Notes: a model not told the origin generated them from the sequence alone. Positions 37,432 through 46,100 are shown, numbered from the stretch's first letter. The stretch is 64,000 nucleotides of DNA from Bradyrhizobium sp. 170 (GCF_023101085.1 NZ_CP064703.1:1302001-1366000), one strand, 5' to 3'. Numbers and translations: made by a program.

Positions 37432-38694
37432 ATGTCAGATGAGGCAGAAACGTCAGAAAGGACTCCGATCCCTGTTGTTGTGACTGGCCTTCCCGAAAAA
37501 TTACCAAAGCCGTTTCTTCGCGACCCCACTCGAATGCTGTCTACGGCGGCTTTCATATTTTCAGTGGTCACTGGAACATTTGCGTTAGTTCATACATGGA
37601 CGGACACTAGGGAGTCCTACGTTGATGGTGTAGGCAAACTCATTGACCAATATTATGCTGGCGCCGAAAAGATGGCGACGCTTAACTTACAGACCCAAGC
37701 GGATTATCGTAATCTGCTTGGAGTCAAACAAAGGAGTCTCGCACTTCGAGCCGTCGAACTTGCGACCCGCGTCGAAACACGCTTGGACGATGGAATTTGG
37801 ACGGCTCTCGCGCAAATCAATGATGCTGAACGAAATTATTCTGCTGCGGAACTAGCTTGGTCGTCAGCCGTTCGTCGTACGAAGGACGTAACTTTGTATT
37901 CGTTTGCGACTCATGGACTAGCAACTAATCAATCATACCAAGGGAACGTCGACCGCGTTCAGAAGGAACTGGAAGCCAAGCTCAAAGAAATAGGAAGAAC
38001 TGACAAGGCGTACCGCTTCGCCACGCGACTCTCGCCGGCGCAACTCGATCTTGAGTCAGCTTCCGTACATGCGACCCTTCTCTTTTTGAACAAATACAAT
38101 GATTGTGCTGACGTTGTGTCGCATTACGATGCAACGATCAACCTATGGGCTTCCGCCTATCAGAAAAGTCGCGCTGAGTACGTAGCGTACGAAAACGTTA
38201 CAATTGCCATGAGGCAGTACTTGGCAATTTACAAGAAACGAAGAGCTGAATGCGCAGCATCGTTTGAAACCGTACAATTGCTAGACGATTGCTTGGCGTT
38301 GGCTGAGATTCTTGATGCGGCGCCAACTGGATTTGCGGTTCTTCGTGGAGGCGCATCCCAGAACAGCGGCGAATCCTTTTCGAGAGTCGCGTTGCCAGAC
38401 GCCGAGGCTTGCTTCGTTACGCCCGCTTACCAATTTTACTGTAGATGGCGGGAGCATGGTGATGATGACACAAAGCAACGGGTCGGACAGATTTCGCAAC
38501 GAATTGCAAAATGCGAAAGCTTAGGAAAGGCAATCGTTTCGAAATCTCAATACGAAAATGCGCAGTGGAGATCAGAATACATCGGTATCGCTATTGAAAA
38601 TCGACAACCACTAAAAATACACCGAGCGGGATCAAAGGATCAGTTCAATCCATACTGGCAAGTCCAAGTCGAAATTGAACCCCAAAATCCGTGA
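37432..38694 (+). CDS. AT-rich unknown protein with one membrane helix
   Basis: 420 residues from ATG 37432 (GAGG eight bases upstream). One predicted helix near residues 40-58 (STAAFIFSVVTGTFALVHT), followed by a long soluble, mostly helical domain with a scattering of Cys. No family recognised. Base composition is visibly lower in GC and codon use unlike the flanking genes (for instance CTTGAAT-type codons and many AAA/AAT), pointing to recent acquisition. No defence or toxin motif is seen. Confidence 0.7.
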   Translation: MSDEAETSERTPIPVVVTGLPEKLPKPFLRDPTRMLSTAAFIFSVVTGTFALVHTWTDTRESYVDGVGKLIDQYYAGAEKMATLNLQTQADYRNLLGVKQRSLALRAVELATRVETRLDDGIWTALAQINDAERNYSAAELAWSSAVRRTKDVTLYSFATHGLATNQSYQGNVDRVQKELEAKLKEIGRTDKAYRFATRLSPAQLDLESASVHATLLFLNKYNDCADVVSHYDATINLWASAYQKSRAEYVAYENVTIAMRQYLAIYKKRRAECAASFETVQLLDDCLALAEILDAAPTGFAVLRGGASQNSGESFSRVALPDAEACFVTPAYQFYCRWREHGDDDTKQRVGQISQRIAKCESLGKAIVSKSQYENAQWRSEYIGIAIENRQPLKIHRAGSKDQFNPYWQVQVEIEPQNP

Positions 38695-38947
38695 GTCTCA
38701 TCAGTTAGGGCGCGGGCTCGTACCTGCGCTCTGTCAACTTGATCCGGGGGTCGATCATTTCTCTTTACGCAAATCGGCAAAAGCGGATTACCGAAAATCG
38801 GTAAAGCGTTCTCACGCCAGTTATCTCTTTTTGGCTAAAACCAAAAGGCGCTTCTGCTATTTTTAGCACGACAGATGGATGCACCGTTATTGCACGCATG
38901 TTTTGTTCACACACTTCGTGCCGAACATGAGAGCTAGGTCACATTAG
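38695..38947. other. Intergenic stretch, no gene seen
   Basis: AT-richer spacer between the unknown 420-residue gene and the Ku-like fragment. A short hairpin TACCG/CGGTA near 38790-38804 is all I see. Confidence 0.45.
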
Positions 38948-39124
38948 TTGGTCAATCAAAGTACTGATTTTATTGAGGTCTATGGTGGACTTGCGCAGGA
39001 GCAGCCGAGGCTCACCCTTCCTGCCGGCGGAAACGTGATCGATCTCATCGAGGCTTTGAAAAAAAGCAATCGCCGTCGATCCGAAACCGAGCAAGATAGC
39101 GGTGCGCCTCGTCGGAAGGCGTAG
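38948..39124 (+). pseudogene. 3' fragment of a Ku (NHEJ) gene
   Basis: An open frame without a start codon encodes GGLAQEQPRLTLPAGGNVIDLIEALKKSNRRRSETEQ and ends RRKA-stop at 39122-39124. The NVIDLxxALKKS plus basic tail is the usual C-terminal end of bacterial Ku. The rest of the gene (about 230 codons) is missing; an in-frame stop lies at 38945. It sits 20 bp from, and convergent with, a ligD fragment, the usual partner of ku in NHEJ, which strengthens the reading. Confidence 0.6.
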
Positions 39125-39144
39125 GGCGCCAGCCCAGGCGCGCG

Positions 39145-39446
39145 CTACTCGAACGCCTCTTTAGCCCGCTGCATCGCCGGATGCTGCGGGTTTTTCACTT
39201 TGACCCAATACGGCGACGGCCCGGCGCGATAGGGCCGCTCGCGGTGCTTCGAAACCAAACCCTCAAGGTTGAACTTGCAGGCGTGGCGAAACAGGTCCGG
39301 CCCGATCTCGCCTTGCTCAAAGGTGCTGACGAAAATGCCGGCGATCCGCCGCGCCAGTAGCCGGGCGAGGTTGTTCTTTCGAAGGTGCAAGGGCAGTTTC
39401 CGCAAATCGTCGCCGTCGAGCGCCAGAACGTCAAAGGCACGCGAGG
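39145..39446 (-). pseudogene. Fragment of an ATP-dependent DNA ligase (LigD-type)
   Basis: Minus strand reads FDVLALDGDDLRKLPLHLRKNNLARLLA, then EGLVSKHRERPYRAGPSPYWVKVKNPQHP to a stop at 39145. These are ligase motif III region (LDG), motif IV (EGLVSK) and motif V (WVKVKN). The adenylated-lysine motif I (KxDG) and everything upstream is lost, as is the C-terminal OB domain, so it cannot be active. Convergent with the Ku-like fragment. Confidence 0.8.
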
Positions 39447-39490
39447 CCGACGAGGAAGCCGAGGCTAGCGGCGATGATGAGGGGTGCCCA

Positions 39491-40198
39491 TCATTCGGGG
39501 CGGCCCCATAATTGCCATTCGATTTTTTGGATTTCGTCGGCTCGCTGAAAACTCACGCGCTTGCTGTCAGGATGATAGAGTAACAAGCCGCGCTCACCAC
39601 CCATGACGACGAATGCCTTCTGGGTTGCCGATTTCGTGACAATCTCCGAAAGAAATCGGCCTGTTCGGACGCGAGATATGTTTGCGTTGGAAATGTCCAT
39701 CGCGACCGTCACTGCGAACGTGATCGACATTCCCAAAACGAAGAGAATGACGACGGGGCTAGTCAATCCTTGCCGGTAATGAAATCCGTTCGCTAAGATG
39801 GCGCCTCCTATCACCAGCAACAAAGTTAGCGTCGCTCGAAATTCTCGAAGCAATTCTGGAACAAAGTTACTCTCCATGAAGACCACGAACAGGATTAGAA
39901 GCGCGATGGTGAGCAAGGCAATATAGGTTCTTATTCGAGGGCCGAATTTCCATTCATGGGTTCTGTTTGCGAAGTAGCTAATTGGAACAAAAATAAGCGC
40001 GAGAAAGATCGTGCCGAACAGTGCGAGAGGCAGACTTGAGAGAGCGAAAAGTAAGTGCTCCGAAATGCTGAAATAATAAAATCCACCAAATATGAGGAAC
40101 CGGCCGACCTCGTAGCTCATGGCAACTGAGCTAGCGATCAGAGGCACAACGACAGCGAGGTCCTTTATTTCAACGCGCCTCTCTGAATTGTCGGCCAT
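39491..40198 (-). CDS. Multi-pass membrane protein of unknown function
   Basis: 235 residues from ATG 40198; AAGGAG lies 12 bases upstream (the ATG at 40210 directly abuts it). Five or six helices in the first 175 residues (VVVPLIASSVAMSY, LLFALSSLPLALFGTIFLALIFVPISYF, YIALLTIALLILFVVFM, TLTLLLVIGGAILA, VVILFVLGMSITFAVTVAM), then a soluble tail of about 65 residues with AFVVMGGERGLLLYHP. No family recognised. AT-richer than the flanking core genes, like the 420-residue gene at 37432, so probably part of the acquired segment. Confidence 0.65.
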   Translation of the reverse strand: MADNSERRVEIKDLAVVVPLIASSVAMSYEVGRFLIFGGFYYFSISEHLLFALSSLPLALFGTIFLALIFVPISYFANRTHEWKFGPRIRTYIALLTIALLILFVVFMESNFVPELLREFRATLTLLLVIGGAILANGFHYRQGLTSPVVILFVLGMSITFAVTVAMDISNANISRVRTGRFLSEIVTKSATQKAFVVMGGERGLLLYHPDSKRVSFQRADEIQKIEWQLWGRPE

Positions 40199-40402
40199 TT
40201 GTGAGATCATCTCCTTGTCCCGAAAAAGACATGGTCTGATGTTCCGCAATCTCACGACCGGTAACAATCAAAACGTGTGGTTATCCCCATGGGCCGCGCG
40301 GTGGGCCTCGATATAGACTGCGCACCATCGTGCCCGGCCTCGGCGAGTATGCCGGCTCGTTTAGTGGCCTCGGCCGGGCGGGGCGCTTTCCGACTTCGCG
40401 GA

Positions 40403-40428
40403 TTTTTCACGCATTGAAGCGTGAAAAA
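40403..40428. repeat. Perfect hairpin in gene-free gap
   Basis: Arms TTTTTCACGC and GCGTGAAAAA with a 6-nt loop, followed by one more GCGTGAAA. It lies in the 332-bp gap 40199-40530, which holds no gene. Role unknown; could act as a terminator in either direction. Confidence 0.5.
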
Positions 40429-40506
40429 GCGTGAAATTCCCCCAAATCTGCCGAGACCGGCGACGGGCGAAAATGCAAGAAAGCCTTTATTTTAAAGGGG
40501 TTTTAG

Positions 40507-40522
40507 TGGTGGACGCACAAGG
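40507..40522 (-). repeat. Duplicated 3' end of tRNA-Val (att-like site)
   Basis: 16 bp TGGTGGACGCACAAGG identical to 41474-41489, the acceptor/T-arm end of tRNA-Val(CAC). The flank beyond the CCA end also resembles the tRNA terminator region (a CCTTTA/TAAAGG hairpin and TGCATTTT), so a stretch of tRNA 3' end plus terminator appears twice. This is the pattern left by site-specific integration at a tRNA gene. Confidence 0.65.
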
Positions 40523-40530
40523 CCTGGTCT

Positions 40531-40704
40531 CTAGTCGTCCCACGTGCGCTCCCCGCACCGGCATTCGAACATGTGGAGGATGGAGCCCGTGCGCGAGTTA
40601 ACCATCGTTCGAATCAGCCTCAATCTTTCACCACAGGAACGGCAGGTCTTGTGCGTCGTCTCGCTTTCCAAAACGGCGACTTTCTCAGCGAGGAATAAAT
40701 CCAT
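40531..40704 (-). CDS. Small zinc-ribbon protein
   Basis: 57 residues from ATG 40704, with GGGGGG upstream. Two Cys pairs, HKTCRSCGERLRL and MFECRCGER, form a probable zinc ribbon; the N terminus is a short helix (MDLFLAEKVAVLE). Of unknown function; similar small proteins are frequent in Bradyrhizobium-like genomes as far as I recall. It ends 8 bp from the duplicated tRNA end. Confidence 0.65.
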   Translation of the reverse strand: MDLFLAEKVAVLESETTHKTCRSCGERLRLIRTMVNSRTGSILHMFECRCGERTWDD

Positions 40705-40984
40705 GATCGCCCCCCAAAAGTGGCTGCCGGGAATGATTCGCCAGGTGCCGGGAAAAACCAACGAGATTATTGGGCCAGAAATCACTTTCGGTCGGAGCGT
40801 TGCCTTCCGGCATCGCGGTTGGGCCAGGCAGGGTCTTCCAGATTCCCGTACTCGTCGGGGGTTTCGCAGTGCGGCATCTGATGGCAAAAGTCATGCGGGG
40901 ATCAAATGCCGCAACGCAGGACGTCCCTCACATTTTTCTCGGGCTTTAAGCGAAACGATTGTTTGCCCTTATTGAAAAGTTTTG

Positions 40985-41209
40985 ATGATGGTTCAGGAAA
41001 TCGACAGAATTGTTGTCGGCACTCGCTTTAAGGTGAGTGAGCTTGGAGCCGATCGATGCCCAAAGCTGGCTGGCCAGACTGGCGTTATTGTCGACGTCAG
41101 TCCCCGTACCACCGGCGTCACCGTGCTGTTCGATGGCGCCAAAAGATCAACTTGCCTGCACAGGGACTTCATATCTCCCATCGCGGGTAACGGATCGTGG
41201 CTCCGCTAG
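40985..41209 (+). CDS. Small KOW/SH3-like protein of unknown function
   Basis: 74 residues (tandem ATGs at 40985 and 40988). The core GTRFKVSELGADRCPKLAGQTGVIVDVSPRTTGVTVLFDGAKRSTCLHRDFISPI has the short beta-barrel rhythm of KOW or SH3-like domains. No strong ribosome site. Lies between the duplicated tRNA end and the tRNA itself. Confidence 0.5.
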   Translation: MMVQEIDRIVVGTRFKVSELGADRCPKLAGQTGVIVDVSPRTTGVTVLFDGAKRSTCLHRDFISPIAGNGSWLR

Positions 41210-41447
41210 ACGTATTGCGGCGCTTCGTCGCCATGAACATGAGAGCGTTCGAAGACGAAGTTGAAATGGAAATGGCTGGCCCAAGCAAGTAGTTGGGAAC
41301 GGGATGCGGCGGTCTCCTCGGCGCAGAGGGGGCGAAACGAAAAAACATTTCCTGAACAAAATTCCCGGATTTTCCCCCGCCTGTTGCTGCCTGGCTTTGC
41401 CTAAATGTGCCGGCAACTGCCGAATAAGCCCTGTTCCAAAAATGCAA

Positions 41448-41470
41448 AAAGCCCCGTCTTGCGGGGCTTT
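41448..41470 (-). terminator. Terminator of tRNA-Val
   Basis: Stem AAAGCCCCG/CGGGGCTTT with a 5-nt loop; on the minus strand a TTTTT run follows. It starts 4 bp beyond the tRNA 3' end. Confidence 0.85.
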
Positions 41471-41473
41471 GAA

Positions 41474-41548
41474 TGGTGGACGCACAAGGGATCGAACCTT
41501 GGACCTCTCCCGTGTGAAGGGAACGCTCTCCCGCTGAGCTATGCGTCC
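41474..41548 (-). tRNA. tRNA-Val (anticodon CAC)
   Basis: Minus strand gives acceptor GGACGCA pairing with TGCGTCC and an encoded CCA; D arm GCTC-AGCGGGA-GAGC; anticodon arm TTCCC-TTCACAC-GGGAG with CAC at positions 34-36; T arm CAAGG-TTCGATC-CCTTG. All stems pair and TTCGATC is canonical. Decodes GUG. Its 3' half is partly duplicated at 40507-40522. Confidence 0.95.
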
Positions 41549-41665
41549 GGGAATTTGGGGCGAACCATGAGCCCCGTCAGAGCCCGCGATTTACGAAGTA
41601 CGGGCCCATAGTGTCAAGCGATCAGTCGGGCCGTAATGCCGCGTTTTCGCGCGAAGTCGGGAGAA

Positions 41666-42949
41666 TTACGCCCCCTGCTGGCGGGCGCGGGAGGCGTGCG
41701 ACTGCAGCGCGCGGATGCGTTCGGCCAGCGTCCCGCCGCCTTCGGAGACGGGGGCGGCGCCGGCGACGTCGTTGGCGGGCTTGGCCGGGGTTTTCGGCAC
41801 GGCCGGTTCCGCGGCCAGCATCGCCTCGATCGCCGAATTCGGGCCCTCGAGCTGCATGGCGAGCTTGGCGACCTCGGCGGCGATGTCGTTGATGCGCTCG
41901 CGGAGCAGCGCGTTTTCCATCCTCTCGGTCTGCCAGGAGCTTTCGGCCTGTTGCTGGATCGCGTTGATGTCGCGCTGCAGTTTGGCGCGTTCGTCGCGGG
42001 CGATACGAAGCTGTTCCTCGACAGCCGCTTTCTCGCTGCGCAATTTCTCGATCGCCGCCGAACTGCCGCCGCCGGACAGCGTCGCGACCTCGTTGCGCAA
42101 ATCCGTCATGACGCGCTCGGCGACCGTAGTGGTCTGCCTGAGCTGGTTGTTTTCGTATTCGCGCTCGGCGAGGATCTTGCCTTGCGTCGCCAGCCGCGCT
42201 TCGAGGTCGTTGACGCGGTTGCCGAGCATCTCGGCCTCCTTGACCTGGACGATCAATTGCCGGTCGAGATCGGTGACGCGCTGGCTCAAATTTTCGACGC
42301 GGCTGCGCGCTTCGCTCAGTTCCTGCGTCGCGCGGTCGGAGTCGGCGCGCTCCTGGGCGAGGCGAGCCTGCGTCGTCGAAAATTCCTTTTCGGCGTCGCC
42401 GACGCGGCCCTTCAATTCCTCGATCTGCGTGCGCACCGCGACCAGCTCGACCTGGCGGCTGTCCGCCGTCATCGAACGATCGTTCAATTCGTGATTGATC
42501 CTGGCGAGCTCGGCCTGCTTGTCGGTCAGCGCCGCTTCGGCGTTGCGCAACAGTTCGGTCTTCGCCGCGAATTCCTCTTCGGTGGCGCGCAACTGCTCCT
42601 TCACCGCCTTCTCGCGCGCTTCGAGCGAGAAGATCGCGGCGTTCTTTTCGCCGAGCTCGATCTTCATGCGGTTGATCGCGTCGCTCTTCTTGCCGAGTTC
42701 GGCGAGCTGGCTCGTGGTCTTGTTCTTGAGCTGCTCGACGTTCATTTCGAGTCGTCGCGCCGACATCGCGAATTCCGCGCGCAACTGGTCCTTGTCGGCC
42801 TGGATCTCGGCCATCGACAGCGGCGTTGCCGCCTCGAGCCGCCGCGTCGTCAGCCGCACCGCACGGTTATGCACCAGCGGCACGATCATCAGACCGAACA
42901 GCATGGAGACCAGAAAACCGATCGCCAGATACATGATCGGCTCGATCAT
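41666..42949 (-). CDS. Membrane-anchored long coiled-coil protein
   Basis: 427 residues. One N-terminal helix (MIEPIMYLAIGFLVSMLFGLMIVPLV) then about 330 residues of near-continuous heptad coiled coil rich in E, K, R, Q and A, and a Pro/Ala linker with a short basic end (LAERIRALQSHASRARQQ). Such proteins serve as envelope or cell-division scaffolds; no named family is recognised. Single gene next to eipA in the same direction. Confidence 0.85.
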   Translation of the reverse strand: MIEPIMYLAIGFLVSMLFGLMIVPLVHNRAVRLTTRRLEAATPLSMAEIQADKDQLRAEFAMSARRLEMNVEQLKNKTTSQLAELGKKSDAINRMKIELGEKNAAIFSLEAREKAVKEQLRATEEEFAAKTELLRNAEAALTDKQAELARINHELNDRSMTADSRQVELVAVRTQIEELKGRVGDAEKEFSTTQARLAQERADSDRATQELSEARSRVENLSQRVTDLDRQLIVQVKEAEMLGNRVNDLEARLATQGKILAEREYENNQLRQTTTVAERVMTDLRNEVATLSGGGSSAAIEKLRSEKAAVEEQLRIARDERAKLQRDINAIQQQAESSWQTERMENALLRERINDIAAEVAKLAMQLEGPNSAIEAMLAAEPAVPKTPAKPANDVAGAAPVSEGGGTLAERIRALQSHASRARQQGA

Positions 42950-43079
42950 GGATGGTCACTCCACACAGACAAGGATTCGTTAATCACATTGCCACGCCCG
43001 GCCGGCCAAAGGCCAGCCCATTGCCGCGTTAACCTGAATCGGCAGGACGAGACGCGTGTGGATATCCCGACGAACGGGC

Positions 43080-43709
43080 TCAGAACGGGTTCCAGGTCGC
43101 GCGCGGGGTATATTTGAGATAGCCGACATTGGCGCCAAGCCGCAGTCCGATGCCGGAGCGGATCGGCACCAGCACGATGTTATTGGCGGTCAGCGCGGTC
43201 ATGCCGAAGCCGCCGACGATATAGGCGGAGCCGTCGATGCCGACGAAGCGCTGATAGATCGCGTTGGTGGCGGGCAGGTTGTAGACCAGCGTCATGGTGC
43301 GCGCGCCGTCGCCGCCCCAGTCGAAGCCGACCGACGGCCCCTGCCAGTAGACCCGCAGATCGCCGGCGTTCTTGGTGTAGAGCGTGCCTTCGCCATACCG
43401 CAGGCCTGCCACAAAAGCGCCTGAGCCTTCCTCGCCGAGCACATAGCCGTTGGGAAGGCCCCATTGGCTGACCGCGCGCTCGATGACCGAGGCCAGCCCG
43501 CGCGAGACGTTGCCGAAGAACTTGTGCCCGGCCGAAACCAGTTCGTCCGGTCCAAAGGTCTCGGGCCCCGCCTGGCGTTGCGGCGGCGGATAGGGCGCCG
43601 GCTGCTGCTGCGGATATGGTGCCTGCTGCGGCTGCTGTGCGGAAGCCTGCACGGTCCAGCACATCAGCGCGGCAAACGTCACCGCGGCAAGGCGTGTAGC
43701 AAACGTCAT
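43080..43709 (-). CDS. eipA: DUF1134 / EipA-like envelope integrity protein
   Basis: 209 residues. Signal peptide at 1-24 (cut after ASA), Q/P-rich linker, then the DUF1134 domain: ETFGPDELVSAGHKFFGNVSRGLASVIERAVSQWGLPNGYVLGEEGSGAFVAGLRYGEG and PSVGFDWGGDGARTMTLVYNLP. EipA of Brucella is a periplasmic small beta-barrel needed for envelope integrity (established). The hydrophobic C-terminal region is intact. Confidence 0.88.
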   Translation of the reverse strand: MTFATRLAAVTFAALMCWTVQASAQQPQQAPYPQQQPAPYPPPQRQAGPETFGPDELVSAGHKFFGNVSRGLASVIERAVSQWGLPNGYVLGEEGSGAFVAGLRYGEGTLYTKNAGDLRVYWQGPSVGFDWGGDGARTMTLVYNLPATNAIYQRFVGIDGSAYIVGGFGMTALTANNIVLVPIRSGIGLRLGANVGYLKYTPRATWNPF

Positions 43710-43820
43710 GAAAGAACCCCTGGCATCGAAATTCTGGCCGCCGCCTTAACCTGACGCCAACAAGCATGGCTCTAGGTTGCGCCCAGTGTCCCCTCGACTC
43801 GCATGTTATCGGCACCAACT

Positions 43821-44327
43821 ATGACGGCACAACGGCAGGAAAGATACGGTTCGCGCCCCGGAATAGCCCTTTTTGCCTTATTGGCAGGCTTTTTTGCTGC
43901 GCTCAGCCTTGATTTCGCCGCGTGGGCCGCGACCACCGAGCGCGTGGTGGTGAACCGCTATTCCGGGCTCGCCATCGAGGGCTTCGATCCCGTCGCCTAT
44001 TTCACGGAATCCATGGCAGCCCAGGGGTTGCCCGACTTCGAGGCCCGCGAATCCGGCGCCGTCTGGCGTTTCCGCAACCAGGGCAATCGCGCCTCTTTCG
44101 TGGCGCATCCGGAGATCTACGGGCCCCAGTTCGGCGGCTATGACCCGGTCGATCTGGTACGAGGCGTAACCTATGCGGGCAACCCGCGCTTCTGGGTGGT
44201 CGCGGGCCAGCGGCTCTATCTGTTCGGCCGCGAGGAAAACCGCGATGCGTTCGCCGCCGAGCCGGCGCGTTTCGTGAAAGACGCGCGCGCGCGCTGGCCG
44301 GCCCTGGAGCGAGGGCTTGCGCAGTAG
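43821..44327 (+). CDS. YHS-domain exported protein
   Basis: 168 residues from ATG 43821. Signal/anchor IALFALLAGFFAALSLDFAAWA, then a YHS-type domain starting YSGLAIEGFDPVAYFTE and ending FLFGREENRDAF-like (YLFGREENRDAFAAEP), the pattern of short metal-linked YHS proteins found in alphaproteobacteria. Possibly metal handling in the periplasm. Divergent from eipA. Confidence 0.8.
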   Translation: MTAQRQERYGSRPGIALFALLAGFFAALSLDFAAWAATTERVVVNRYSGLAIEGFDPVAYFTESMAAQGLPDFEARESGAVWRFRNQGNRASFVAHPEIYGPQFGGYDPVDLVRGVTYAGNPRFWVVAGQRLYLFGREENRDAFAAEPARFVKDARARWPALERGLAQ

Positions 44328-44335
44328 CGAGCTGC

Positions 44336-44440
44336 CGTAGCCCGGGCGAGCGCAGCGACCCCGGGGCGGTGCCGGCCACATCGAATATCCGTTGGTTTTG
44401 TTGCCACTGTCCCGGGGTCGCTTCGCTCGCTCGGGCTACG
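44336..44440. repeat. Long imperfect inverted repeat between convergent genes
   Basis: 30-bp arms 44336-44365 and 44411-44440 are complementary at 28 of 30 positions (starting CGTAGCCCGG and ending CGGGCTACG), with a 45-nt spacer. It fills most of the gap between the YHS and cysQ genes and could terminate both. The arm sequence is of the dispersed extragenic type. Confidence 0.7.
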
Positions 44441-44444
44441 AAAC

Positions 44445-45263
44445 TCACACCGCCGCCTTGGGATCGCCCCAGGCGATGAATTCCGGAACGATGAAGTCCT
44501 TCCGCCCGGAGCCAAAAACCAGCGCCGCACCGTTTGAATCCGTGATCCTGCCGCCGGCGGCCGTAACGACCGCATGGCCCGCAGCCACGTCCCATTCGGA
44601 GACCGGCGACAGCCGGGGATAGATATCGACCCCGCCCTCGGCCACCCGGCCGAGTTTGACCGCCGAGCCGAGTTCGTATCGTATTGCGCCCGGCCTTGCC
44701 GCAATGAAGGCTTCGGTCCTGGCATCGCCATGCGAGCGGCTGACCGCGACCGTCCACGGCTGGCCGCGCGGCGGGCAGGGACGGGTGCGAATCGGCTCGA
44801 TCAGCGGTTTACCCTTGCCAAGCGTCAGCCGTTCCGCGCCGCGTCCGACAATGCCGCGCCAGATCAGCCCGAGCGCGGGCGCGCTGATGATGCCGAGCAG
44901 CGGCGTCCCGTGGGTTACCAGCGCCAGATTGACCGTGAATTCGTTGCGGCCGGCGACGAATTCCTTGGTGCCGTCCAGCGGGTCGATCAGGAAGAAGCTT
45001 TCCTTGTGGGGCAGCGCGGCCGGCTCGGCGCGCTCTTCCGACAGCGAAGGTATGTCGGGCGCCACCTGGGCCAGGCCCTCGGCGATGATTCGGTCCGCCG
45101 CCAGATCGGCCTCCGTTACCGGCGAGCCGTCGGTCTTGCCGTCGACCTTCATGGCGGAACGGTTGACGGCGAGGATGGCCGCACCCGCCCGGATCACGAT
45201 GTCGGTCAGCGGTTCGATCAGCGCCGCGGCGGTATCGCGGTCGTGTGGACGAGCCTCATTCAT
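44445..45263 (-). CDS. cysQ: 3'(2'),5'-bisphosphate nucleotidase CysQ
   Basis: 272 residues. Inositol monophosphatase-fold signature in order: SEERAEP with metal Glu, FFLIDPLDGTKEFVAGRNEFTVNLALV (DPLDGT metal site), and SEWDVAAGHAVVTAAGG (WDxAAG). The TKEF step after DPLDG marks CysQ. It hydrolyses PAP to AMP during sulfate assimilation. Convergent with the YHS gene, divergent from chpT. Confidence 0.92.
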   Translation of the reverse strand: MNEARPHDRDTAAALIEPLTDIVIRAGAAILAVNRSAMKVDGKTDGSPVTEADLAADRIIAEGLAQVAPDIPSLSEERAEPAALPHKESFFLIDPLDGTKEFVAGRNEFTVNLALVTHGTPLLGIISAPALGLIWRGIVGRGAERLTLGKGKPLIEPIRTRPCPPRGQPWTVAVSRSHGDARTEAFIAARPGAIRYELGSAVKLGRVAEGGVDIYPRLSPVSEWDVAAGHAVVTAAGGRITDSNGAALVFGSGRKDFIVPEFIAWGDPKAAV

Positions 45264-45413
45264 GAGCTGGGCCTATTTGCTGTTCGTCCTGCCTTACCAT
45301 TGCCGCCCCATGCTGGCAGCAGGGGGCTGCGCAGTGTATCAAACCGATAAGCACGCGTGATTCGTAAACGCCCGCCAGCAATTTGCGACCAGGCGGCTTT
45401 CCAGGAACCCATG

Positions 45414-46061
45414 ATGTCTGGCACTTCGTCTCCCGGTCCGGCTCCCGATGCCCTCGAACTCGCGGCGCTGTTGTGTTCGCGAGTCTGTCACGATCTCATC
45501 AGCCCGGTTGGCGCCATCGTCAATGGGCTTGAGGTGCTTGACGACAACCCGAAGCCCGAAGACCGCGATTTCGCGCTCGATCTGATCCGCAAGAGCGCCA
45601 AGACCGCCTCCGCACGATTGCAGTTCTGCCGCCTGGCGTTTGGCGCGGCGGGATCGGCGGGCGCGCAGATCGATCTCGGCGATGCCCAGACCATGGCGCG
45701 CGGCCACATCGAGGACGGCAAGATCACCATCACCTGGAATCTGCCGCGGCTGTTGCTGCCGAAGAACCGCGTCAAGCTGCTGTTGAACATGCTGATCATT
45801 GCGCAGCAGACGATCCCGCGCGGCGGTACGTTGACGATCGATCCGATCGGTGACGGCGAGACGATGAGTTTTCGCGTGACGTCGGCCGGCCTGAACGCCC
45901 GCCTGCCGCAGAACATCGCCGATCTCCTGAGCGTGAATTCGACGGCGTCCGTCGATGCGCACGCGGTGCAGCCTTACTATACGCGGCTGTTGGCGCAGGC
46001 CTGCGGGCTGAGCGTGACGCTTGCGCCCGATGGCGAAAAGGTGGTCGTTACCGCGGCCTGA
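45414..46061 (+). CDS. chpT: Histidine phosphotransferase ChpT
   Basis: 215 residues from ATG 45414 (AGGA upstream; ATG 45411 also possible). The phosphoacceptor helix LELAALLCSRVCHDLISPVGAIVNGLEVL carries His26, then NLPRLLLPKNRVKLLLNMLIIAQQTIPRGGTLTI, a degenerate ATPase-like domain. ChpT relays phosphate from CckA to CtrA and CpdR (established in Caulobacter). Here it sits directly before the chemotaxis operon and about 10 kb from ctrA. This placement is natural for the phosphorelay that drives motility. Confidence 0.9.
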   Translation: MSGTSSPGPAPDALELAALLCSRVCHDLISPVGAIVNGLEVLDDNPKPEDRDFALDLIRKSAKTASARLQFCRLAFGAAGSAGAQIDLGDAQTMARGHIEDGKITITWNLPRLLLPKNRVKLLLNMLIIAQQTIPRGGTLTIDPIGDGETMSFRVTSAGLNARLPQNIADLLSVNSTASVDAHAVQPYYTRLLAQACGLSVTLAPDGEKVVVTAA

Positions 46062-46085
46062 AGCGCGGCCTGCGCGCAAACATGG

Positions 46086-46100
46086 TTAACCAAGTGTTGA
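46086..46100 (+). promoter_or_regulatory. CtrA-box-like site before cheA
   Basis: TTAA (46086-46089), seven bases, TTGA (46097-46100): CtrA consensus with one mismatch in the second half-site, 156 bp upstream of the cheA ATG and after the chpT stop. Confidence 0.6.

Noticed and set aside
40403..40428. Start of a CRISPR array at the GTGAAAAAGCGTGAAA repeat
   Set aside because: Only one hairpin and one partial third copy, no regular spacers and no cas genes.
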